Positions 34,919 to 43,185 of a stretch of DNA of 43,185 nucleotides are shown in pieces. The position numbers and the translations under genes were made by a program. The notes under the pieces are model-generated. The model made no database searches, was not told the origin of the DNA, and worked only from the letters and a program-made list of their open reading frames with translations. The stretch lies in the NCBI GenBank assembly GCA_048213135.1, contig PS015130.1, positions 56,785-99,969 of the forward strand, read 5' to 3'. Numbering within the stretch: position 1 is the stretch's first letter; every line of letters starts with the position of its first letter. This stretch comes from Reclinomonas americana ATCC 50394 (lineage: Eukaryota; Jakobida; Jakobea; Jakobida).

Positions 34919-36747
34919 ATGTTTTGGCTGAGCATTCTGTGCGCCCTGCTCGTCGCGTGTGGCGTGCTGGCGCTGATCGACCAGTGGACGGTGTGCATTA
35001 TTCACACTCGCACACACGCATGCATCTCCTCACCTGCACACACACACACACACAGCGTCGCAAGTCTGTGGAGAATGCATCGGCGACGGCCTCTGCTTCC
35101 GCAGCCAAGCCCACGCACGATCAAAAGGCGTTCCGTCGCTTCCGGCTGACGTACCTGGTGGCGTTCTTCTTGGCCTTTGGTTCGCTCCCTGTCGCGCGAT
35201 ATGCAGCAGTGAGCTTCCCGCCATTTAATCGCCATATGCATTCGCCAGGTGCCGACTGGCTGCAGGGTCCCTACGTGTATCAGCTGTACTCGGCGTATGG
35301 CTTCTCGCGCGGCACCATTGGTCTGCTCTTTATCGCCGGCTTTGGCTCGAGCTTCCTGTTTGGCACCGTGTTTGGATCGCTGGTCGATGTCTTGTTGCGT
35401 TGTTGCATGTCGACTTCTCCGGCCCACGCTGCGTCGTGGCATTGACACGCTTGGTGGGGCAGCGGGCGACGGGCAGGCGCGTTGCTGTACTGTGCGCTGT
35501 ATGCAGTCGCGTCGTTGACCAAGCACGTCAAGCTGTTCCCGGTGCTGCTGATCGGACGAGTGCTGGCCGGTGTCGCCACCTCGCTCCTCTACAGCGCTTT
35601 CGATTCGTGGATGGTGGCCGAGCACCACCAGCGCAAGTTCTCCACCGAGTCGTTGAGTAGCACGTTTGCGGTCGCCAACATCGGCAACTCGTTGGTGGCC
35701 ATCACCGCGGGCGTCGTCGCGTATTTTGTGCAGGCGTCATTCGGTGTGTCGCCCACCTTCTCTTCCATTCGTCTTGGTGAGCGCGCCCCACTGAGTGTGC
35801 GCGTGCAGGTCTGGTGGCGCCATTCGACGTGGCGGCCGTGCTCCTGGTGTTGTGTGCCGTGGTGGTGGCCATGTACTGGAACGAGAACTACGGGCAGGCC
35901 TCGCACAGCAGTCTCCAGCTCATTCGTCGCGCCCTGGTCTTGTCGCGCGCTGGTACACAAAGCACATACTCCACTTTTTTCCGATCGTCTTTCCCCTCCC
36001 TCTTACGTGTGCGACGAAAAATCACAGATTTCCGCATCTGGTGCCTGGTGGTGGCCGACGGACTCTTCCAGGCCTCCATGTTCACCTTTGTGTTCATGTG
36101 GACACCGGCGCTGGAGGAGTTGGAGCCGGAGATCCCGCATGGTGTCGTCTTCTCGACGTTTATGGTGGCCTGCATGCTCGGCTCCATGATCTTCAAGTTG
36201 CTGCGCTTGCCCGTTGGTCTCGGATTCTCGGCGGTCCTTGCCGTGGCGTGCCTGTGCATGATTGTGTCGACGGTCACCACGGTTTGTGTTGCTCCGAATA
36301 AGTGTGTGCGCGCGCGTTGCTGGACAACTCTGACCCACTGCACGCAGAGTGCCGTCGTCATGTACGCGGCCTTCCTCGGTTTCGAGGTGTGCGTCGGTGC
36401 ATTCTGGCCGTCGGTCGGCGTGTTGCGCAGTCGCCTGTACCCAGACGAGTGCCGCTCGGCGTTTATCAACATCTCCCGTTTGCTCATCAATGGCTTGGTG
36501 GTGTCCCTGCTGTGCAATGTTGCGCGGTGGCCACGAGAATGTCTTTGTTGTTGTCGTTGTTGTCTGCTGACTCGTGTGCTCGTGTCAGATTGGTGCACTG
36601 CAGACGCACGTGGTGTTCCTTCTCGGGAGCGTCTCGCTCGGTGTCTCCCTGGCTGCCTCGCTCGTGCTGCTCGGACGTGGCGACGAGGCCAAAGAGTCGC
36701 ATGCACCACCCGTCAAGGCCAACGACAAGAGCACCAAAGTAGAATAA
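34919..36747 (+). CDS. MFSD5: Major facilitator transporter, MFSD5 (molybdate-anion transporter) type
   Basis: Exons: 34919-34990, 35056-35179, 35249-35393, 35463-35743, 35809-35952, 36028-36281, 36348-36518, 36589-36747; 1350 nt, 449 aa, similar to family length. TM1 is MFWLSILCALLVACGVLAL. The family hallmark ADWLQGPYVYQLY follows, with FGSSFLFGTVFGSLVD then GRRAG, the loop 2-3 MFS signature. Further conserved parts are IGRVLAGVATSLLYSAFDSW, VAEHH, GLVAPFDVAAV, NENYG, FVFMWTPALEEL, FSTFMVACMLGS and PDECRSAFIN. The family imports molybdate across the plasma membrane. The introns at 35394 and 36519 begin with GTTGCG; using the first restores the SLVD-VF-GRR spacing exactly. The intron at 35180 begins GTTCGC. 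The stop codon overlaps AATAAA and lies only 32 bp from the convergent neighbour's stop. Confidence 0.92.
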
Positions 36748-36748
36748 A
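36743..36748 (+). terminator. AATAAA poly(A) signal overlapping the stop codon (MFSD5 gene)
   Basis: GAA-TAA-A context; stop at 36745-36747 within AATAAA, as in the glycosyltransferase array. Confidence 0.6.
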
Positions 36749-36779
36749 CCAGATCTCCCTTCGTACAAACATCGTCGTT

Positions 36780-38881
36780 TTACCGGAATGCAGTCATGGT
36801 GCGTGTCGACAGTTCGCTGAGAATGTCGTGCGACACCTGACTGCACCAGGTGAGAGCTGTCAACAGAAAAACTGTGAGTTGAACGACAGAGAGAGAGTGA
36901 GGCGTCGACAATGGCACACCAAATTGTCTCAGTCGCGGGAGCATGGCCACCATTTTCCGCACACCATCTGGAGACGGACATGAGAGGCGACAACAACAAT
37001 AGTGAAGAGAGGGGCAGGCTGGCACTCACCATTGGTCACGTGGTGATTCCACGAAAAGTTCACCCTGTGACACCCAGTATGATGATCAGAAAAGGAATTG
37101 TGTTGTGCTGCTGACGAATTGCACTCACATGCGTAGCATTGAGCAGCGGCTTGCAACCTCGAGGAAACCAGCTTCGCCAACCTGCTTGCAACCCTCCATG
37201 ATCAACTCTTGCAGTCGCGGACAACTCGCCGCCAGCACCCCACAGAACAGATCCGTCACCTGCCCGCCAGCGGAAAAATGAAAAAAGCGACGAGCACGCC
37301 ACGCAACGCACACGCAGCACGCACCGGACACCAACTGACGTCCAGCATGGTGAGCTGCGTGCACGCTTCGACCACCTGACACAGACTCTCGTCGGTGAGA
37401 TCGTCGCAGCGACCGAGGTCGAGGTGCGTCAGATGCGTCAGGTGCTTCATGTACGCCGCCCCCACATCGGTAAGGTGGGGTGCCACACGCAGTGCGAGCC
37501 ACGTGAGTTCCGTACACCGCACGCTGAGCATCATGATCAACGTGTCTGTCGTGCATTGGGGTCGACGTCACCGAGTGAGGCACACTGCAAGCAGCACCAA
37601 CAAAAGGCAGACGGCACAACTCACCGTCCACACACTCGCACCAGGAGAGATCGAGCTCGGTGAGCTTGATAAGCTCCTGTGGAATCTCTGCAATGGCGTC
37701 GGTGTCGATCATGTCGCACTCGGGGAGGTACAGACGCGTCAAGCACGGACACTTCTTGCAGAGGGTGTTGATCGCCGTGTTGGTGACCTGCATGCAGCTT
37801 TTTTTTGGTACAAAACCACTCAGCGAGCGACTGCGAGTGCATGTTCTGCACACCTGACAGCCACGCAAGCTCAGCGTGCGCAGCGTCGCACCACTGCTGG
37901 ACACCAGCAGGCGAATGCACAGAGTGCTGACGGCGCGCACGCCATCCACCTTGACCTCACGCAGCGCGGTGAATCGCTGAAACATATCCGCAAACGCAGC
38001 CTCCTCGTCCATCCGTGTGCAAAACGACAAGTCAAGCGACTGCAGCTGCGCGTGTAATCTCTCATTGTTGGCCAGGCTCCACACGGGCGCGCACTCCAGT
38101 TGTGAACACTGCAGACAACACATCGTGGTGAGTATGCCACGAGCAGCAACAGCAGCAGCAGGATTCGCGCTTCATCCGCAACTTGCACCAGCGACAGGCT
38201 CGTCAGCGACGCCGGCGCCGATCGGCAAAAAAGCGAAGCGCCCGCATCGCTCACATGAGAGCAGGCCACCATTTCCAGCGTGGTCAGCGACGAGCACACA
38301 CGCGCCACAGTGGCCACAAACAGGTCATTGACAGTCTCGTCGCACCCACGCAGTCGGAGTACCGTCAGTGAGCCACCCATGGTTGTCGCCAGCATGCGCA
38401 GCGGTGCATCCGGGGCCGGGAAGGCCACACGCAAGTGGTGCAACTGCTTGCAGCTCTCGGCAACAACACCGAACACCTCGGCCGACGCCGCCACCTCGCC
38501 CGACAGCCACAGCTCCTCCAGTCCCTGCTCGCCGAGCTCGCTCACCAGTCGTTCCACTGCCATATACGCAGAACAGCGGTGAGGGAGTGAACCAGTGGAC
38601 TCTTGTTTGAGACGGACGCAACATGCAGAACGACTTGTCTCGGTCACCTATCGCACACAGCAGTGAGTGAATGTGATGATCAGACAACTGAATCACGATG
38701 TGCAAACGCAACTGTCGGTGGTAGGCGAAGCGACATCACACCTCCACTGCCGCACCGTTCGCGCACATGCTCCAGCACGTCCTCATCGATCTCGCAGCAG
38801 CACGTCAGGTTCGGCTCGGTGGAATCATTGGCCTCCACACACAGATCGACACGCTGCACAGAGCATTGTGTGTATGGATGC

Positions 38882-38913
<32 letters not shown>

Positions 38914-39109
38914 CCACACACACACGCACCTCTGTGCCATAGTCAACCAGTGCCTTGACAATCGCTGCTGTGACATATTGGTGCGCTTCGACGGTGCGAG
39001 TGAGCAGTCGCTGGCGATACTGAATGGGCACGCTGCGCAGCTCGTCGGCGTCTGTGCAGTAGGCGTCCAGGTGTCGACATATAAAGTCGGTGCATAGATC
39101 GCTCAGCAT
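36780..39109 (-). CDS. Leucine-rich-repeat protein of the cysteine-containing (AMN1/FBXL) type
   Basis: Exons: 39109-38930, 38853-38742, 38556-38183, 38108-37854, 37787-37625, 37545-37325, 37259-37129, 37064-37030, 36967-36918, 36836-36780; 1578 nt, 525 aa. The N-terminal 95 residues (MLSDLCTDFICRHLDAY...) are helical with no clear F-box. Repeats of the LRR_CC form follow: LTVLRLRGCDETVNDL, LTTLEMVACSHVSDAG, LQSLDLSFCTRMDEEA, LRTLSLRGCQ, LTRLYLPECDMIDTDA, LTELDLSWCECVD, LTHLDLGRCDDLTDES, LTMLDVSWCP, LQELIMEGCKQVGEAG. Such proteins are typically substrate receptors or scaffolds in ubiquitin and cell-cycle pathways; this role is inferred from family only. The last two junctions have alternative acceptors. 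The intron at 38182 starts with GTTGCG and joins two repeat halves correctly. Confidence 0.85.
38881..38911. repeat. (CT)n tract in an intron
   Basis: CTCTCT repeat within the first intron of the leucine-rich-repeat gene; on the coding strand it is GA-rich, like other introns here. Confidence 0.7.
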
Positions 39110-39187
39110 CGACGGTGTTATTATTAACTAAGGGGGGAGTTGTCCTCGTCGGAAGCATGACAGTTCTTGTTGTGCTTTTATCCATCT

Positions 39188-41123
39188 TCAGCACCATGTC
39201 GGATTGTGCTCCCAGTTGTACGCGTCGCACCACGTCTGCAATTGTGGATTGTGCAGGCCAAAAAGCGCAAAGGTCTCTTGCAAAAAGTCCTCATCAAGAC
39301 AGGGAGCCTGGCGCACGCAGTCGCACTGGTGAGCGTGTGGCACACACACACAATGCGGACAACGACAGCGGCACAACAACACGCACTCTTGCCATGTTCT
39401 GGATGCTAAAGTCGGGAATGATGGGTGTGTGCTCCATCTGGATAAACGACGACAGCACCGACGGCGATCGAATGCACTTGTCGTAGTAGCCGGGTGCCAC
39501 CGTGTAGTGCTGCAGCCGCTTGTTCATGCCAGCCACAGCAGTGCTGAATGTGGATGCGCGGGTACCGATAAAAACCTGCCAGTGGCGATGAGTGGACACG
39601 CAGCATGTCACCCTCCCTGCTCATTTTCAGGTCACGCAACCTCCGCCCGCGATGCCACCAGCATGTCGATCCACGCTGCATCCAGTTTGCCATCGGGGCC
39701 ACGACCCTTGGCGTCTTTGTTCCACACCACCATATCGCCAAGCATACTCTGCGCCTTTTCCAACACCGACGGCTGATCGGTGGCCACGTACACCTTGACC
39801 TTGTCCTCGTCCCACTTGTGGAAGCGGATGAGGCTCTCCACGCACTCGAAAAACACCTTGACCTGGTCCTCCTCGCCCTTGGGGAAGTACAGATCGTTGT
39901 CGCCGATGCGTCCACGACGAATGTGGATGGCCACCTGTCGTCGGCATCGCAGGTGTGAGCGAGTGTGGAGAACGAGAGGAGATGGTGAGGGGCCCACCTT
40001 GCAGCCGTCGGAGCCACACGATTTCCGCTCCACTTCGTCGGCAACCTCTTTCCAGTGTGTATTCGGTTGGAAGAACCACTGCCAGATGTGATTGAAGCCG
40101 TAGCCAATGTGCTTGTGCGTCCACTCACGCATGCTGGGGTTCAACAGCACCTGCATTGCGTGTGTGTGCGTGATGAGTTGATTGGCACAGCGCAGTGGAG
40201 GAAAGAAAGAGAGGGAGAGACGCAACAACATTCATCGGCAGCGCTCCTGACGGTTTCAGCATCCATACCGTGTCGTCGCCGGGCACTGCCTGACGGAAGA
40301 ACACCTGCATGCACAACATTATCGGTTGAGCTCAACTCCCGATGCCTGCCGCCGACGACGAGCGAGTGGAACACAAAACCTTCGGATCATCGAGGTTCGC
40401 CTTGGTGTAGTCGCTGCACATCGCATCGTGGTACTCGCCTGTTGACACGCCGAATGAGTCCAGAGAGGGGAGACGAAAGAAGAGAAGGGGGGGAGTTCGA
40501 GACGCAACACCAGGACGAGTGATGCCTCCTCCAATACGGCGCCGTGTGCAGTACCGCCTTGGCTTGATCTCTGTACGGCTGCGGCATGTGCTCGANNNNN
40601 NNNNNNNNNNNNNNNNNNNNNNNNNNNNNNNNNNNNNNNNNNNNNNNNNNNNNNNNNNNNNNNNNNNNNNNNNNNNNNNNNNNNNNNNNNNNNNNNNNNN
40701 NNNNNNNNNNNNNNNNNNCTTCGGCAGTGTCTGCGCATCGATCGACGAGTCCATCATACTATCGTGCAACTGGCGATAGGCAAACAGTGTCTCCTTGGCT
40801 GGCGCCACCAAGTCCTTGTCGCACACCGCCGACTGCGGCGGTGCAAACTTGGGTCGCGTCTGTCGCGCACACTCATCCTTCCAACTGACACGACGCGGTC
40901 TGGCAAACACGGGTGAGGGCAGGCTGGTCAGGTTCTGGAAGACCAGCACCGCTGCAAGCGAGTGTGCGTGCGCGTGGGCGAGGGCGTGAGTGTGCGAGGA
41001 GGGAGGGGCGGCATGTGTGACACTTGCGCGCACACACGCACCAAATACTGCAAATGCCACAAAGAAGAGGAGGAATGCTCGTCCACGAGGGGATATGTTG
41101 CGCCACCAGGATGGCGCGCTCAT
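39188..41123 (-). CDS. Type II membrane fucosyltransferase-like protein (FUT8/NodZ superfamily)
   Basis: Exons: 41123-41042, 40951-40509 (interrupted by the 40596-40718 gap), 40438-40380, 40304-40227, 40150-39998, 39934-39641, 39575-39387, 39325-39188. The N-terminus has a single hydrophobic segment, AFLLFFVAFAVFG, as in Golgi type II enzymes. The catalytic part carries the hallmark HIRRGRIGD, followed by VYVATDQPSVLEKA, AAWIDMLVASRAE and FIGTRASTFSTAVAG, the order seen in alpha-1,6- and O-fucosyltransferases (GDP-fucose binding). It ends TWCDAYNWEHNPTWC. The two sides of the gap are in different frames at the stated gap size, so either the gap length is wrong or it hides an intron. Introns at 40508, 40226 and 39640 start with GTTGCG. 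Acceptor substrate unknown. Confidence 0.8.
40596..40718. other. Assembly gap (123 N) inside the fucosyltransferase-like gene
   Basis: Left and right coding sequence are both on the minus strand, but the reading frame shifts by one across the stated length. Confidence 0.9.
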
Positions 41124-41170
41124 GATGGTGAGAGGGACGGAGAAGAGAGTCGTGTCCCAAAGGACTTCAT

Positions 41171-43106
41171 TCACATTGGTGGTCGCGGGCGAATGTGGAA
41201 CGGAGGTGCGGAGAGGGATGGGGCTGACAATGGCACTGGACCGCTGTCGCCACCACCGCCAACTCCACCACCGCGACCTCCTCGCCCGCCGCCACGTCCA
41301 CCGCGACGTCCTCCACCACGACGTCCACCGCGACCACTGCCGTCGTCTCCTCCTGCTGCCGCGCCTGCAGACGATGCTGGAAGTGGTGGTGGCGGTGCTC
41401 CTGCTGCGGCCAGCATCGGAGGTGGGCCTGATCCACCAGCTGGAGGGCCGTGATCATCGCCACCACCACGACGTCCACGTCGACCGCCGCCCCGGCCGCC
41501 ACGGCCACCGCGACCCCCTCCTCGTCCACCACGTGCCTCACCCTCGCCCCACGGTGCTGCGGCAGGAATACCAGCGGCACCTGCCGGCGGGGGACCTGCA
41601 GAAGGGGGAGGAGGTGGCGCAGACGCAGCTGTGACCGTCGTTGTCGCTGCCGGCGGACCATCGTCGCCTCGGCGCTTCCGACCGCCGCGCCCACCACCTC
41701 GTTCCCCTCGCTCTCCCCTTTCTCCTCCTCCTCCTCGTCGCTTTCCGCTCTTGCCACCACGCTCTTTTTTCGGCGGGCGACCACCAACCAGCGGCTCACC
41801 AGCGGCAGCCGCGGCCGACATGGGGCGCACCGGCAACATTGGTGTTGTGGACGCAACACCACTGCCGGATGCCGACTGTGGTCGGCGCATAATCTGCACG
41901 CCGGCCGCCATCGTGGGCATGGTCATGGAGGCGACTGCTTGCATGTCGGCAGCAAGCCGCGCGGCACGCTGGCCGGCACGCTTCGCACGCTGATCCAATC
42001 GCTTCACCTCTGCGCCGTGTGAGTGCTTGCCGTGCACACTGCTGCGTGCAACCAGCGTGTGACGTACCCTTGTAGAGTGCCTTGGCGTCCTCGCCCTTCA
42101 GACCGCGTGCTGCAATCTCTTTCATGGCACGCTCGCGAGCCTCTCGCGCCTCCACCACCCGCTGGTCGGCGCGACGCGCGGCCTTGTCCGCCTGCGTGAC
42201 AAACAAACCTGTGGTGAGACGACGCAGCGCAGAGGCGACAGCCAAACACATAAGACGAGACCTTGTTCTGCTTGGCAGACGCCTGCTGCTGACGACGCGC
42301 GACTTTGCGGAGAATCTTCAGCTCCGCCGACTTGGACGGATGCTTGCCGACACCACGAGTGACGCGCTTCTCCTGTGGGAAGAACTCGTCAACGGGGGCA
42401 ATCGCGGTGCGAGAAAACAAACACGTGCACCGACCTTTGCAGCAAGGTACTCGCGCACCAGCAACGTGGTCCGCTCCGCCGGACCCTTGATACCGGCAGC
42501 CGCTGCGAGACACAAGGAGTGGTGAGCGTGTGTGTGTGGGAAGACGACGATACAAGCAAGGCACACGAACGCACCATTTTCGGCCTCCTGCTGCCGCAAC
42601 TGCACCTCGGCGCTCGGCGTCTGCGGTGGCGGTCGGCACAGCGACTCCACGAAAACCAAGTAGTCGTCGTCTGGCGACACACAGTGAGGAGAGCGAGACA
42701 GCGAGAGAGAGACAGCGAGACTAAACGCGCAACTCTCCAACACCGAGATCGGGGCAGCCTCAGCAGGGACCGCCACCGGCGCCGCAATGCCATTGACAAG
42801 CCGACGACCGGGAATGCGTTGAAAGGGCGCGTACTCGACCACAGCACGACTCTCCAGTCCTTCTCTCACACACACAGACAGACAACAATGAGCGGGGTGC
42901 TGAATGTGCGAATCACATAAAGGAGACTTGCCTTTGCTGTCAATGAATGCGTGGCCGTCAAATGCATGCGCAAAGTCCACAGCAGCGCGTGCGCGGTCGA
43001 AGCCAAGGTACGCCTGCGACTGACGAGAGGTGCGCGTGCTGCACCGATGCAAGAAGAGAGAGTGAGAAAGAGAGAGAGAGAGTGACGTGGAGTGCTCTCT
43101 CCTCTC

Positions 43107-43185
<79 letters not shown>
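41171..43185 (-). CDS. UPF3: UPF3 (SMG4) nonsense-mediated-decay factor homologue, 5' partial
   Basis: Visible exons: 43019-42932, 42859-42734, 42670-42575, 42502-42435, 42372-42262, 42191-42068, 42009-41171; 1452 nt, 483 residues, phases closing. The start and first exons lie beyond the window. The first exons carry the second half of the UPF3 RNP-like domain: AYLGFDRARAAVDFAHAF, DGHAFIDSKG, AVVEYAPFQRIPGRR, DDYLVFVESL. A basic/acidic helical region follows (VTRGVGKHPSKSAELK, AREARERAMKEIAARG), then a 280-residue tail very rich in RGG/GRGG and Pro/Ala, ending HIRPRPPM. UPF3 bridges the exon-junction complex and UPF2. The RGG tail suggests extra RNA binding; animal and plant UPF3 usually end in an exon-junction-complex-binding motif, which I do not see. 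The intron at 42931 is GC-AG (AAAG|GCAAGT); that at 42733 starts GTTGCG. Confidence 0.88.
43108..43185. repeat. (TG)n microsatellite, at least 39 units
   Basis: An uninterrupted TG run reaches the end of the window, inside the first visible intron of the UPF3 gene. The contig probably ended because of it. Confidence 0.95.

Noticed and set aside
43084-43185. Telomere or subtelomeric repeat at the window end
   Set aside because: It is a plain TG dinucleotide run inside an intron, not a G-rich telomeric unit.

Overview
This is a draft-assembly window from an intron-rich, gene-dense, GC-rich eukaryote, most likely a unicellular protist. I cannot name the lineage. There are about 20 protein genes in 43 kb, most separated by roughly 30-320 bp. 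Nearly all have several short introns (about 45-120 nt) ending in GCAG, TCAG or TTAG. There are no operons or ribosome-binding sites. I rebuilt exons by following splice sites, reading phase and protein-family conservation. For almost every gene the proposed exon sum is an exact multiple of three.

Layout. 1-1677 (-): unidentified gene, cut by the window edge and a gap. 1843-7415 (+): large STAND protein (two ubiquitin-like domains, HEPN-like region, NACHT, pentapeptide repeats, 14 WD40 repeats); one of its contigs is assembled backwards. 7523-9656 (-): homeobox gene. 10139-10885 (-): CesT-like protein. 11025-12413 (-): ubiquitin-like-domain protein. 12498-15385 (+): PRP4 splicing kinase. 15564-17792 (-): tandem pair of small membrane proteins. 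18113-31840 (+): six-gene tandem array of secretory-pathway GT-A glycosyltransferases, interrupted by an unrelated secreted protein at 19811-23036. 31943-32905 (+): GPANK1-like G-patch protein. 32978-34846 (-): SUMO-like-domain (Rad60/NIP45 type) protein. 34919-36747 (+): MFSD5-type transporter. 36780-39109 (-): leucine-rich-repeat protein. 39188-41123 (-): FUT8/NodZ-like fucosyltransferase. 41171-43185 (-): UPF3 homologue, 5' end outside the window.

The most unusual signal concerns splicing. Twenty-two introns in twelve unrelated genes on both strands start with GTTGCG, and two more with GTTGAG. These look like the local consensus donors GTGCGT and GTGAGT with one extra T at position +3. That would be a bulged-nucleotide 5' splice site used on a large scale. 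Recognising these donors repairs several apparent frameshifts. Second, contig 5787-6425 lies in reverse orientation inside the WD40 region. Flipping it joins both sides in frame with no missing base and gives exactly 14 repeats (two seven-bladed propellers).

Functional links are limited. PRP4 kinase and UPF3 belong to splicing and nonsense-mediated decay. The glycosyltransferase array and the fucosyltransferase point to an elaborate glycocalyx or secreted glycoprotein coat. The NACHT-WD40 protein has the form of an innate-immunity or non-self sensor. Coordinates of splice junctions may be off by one or two bases where noted.
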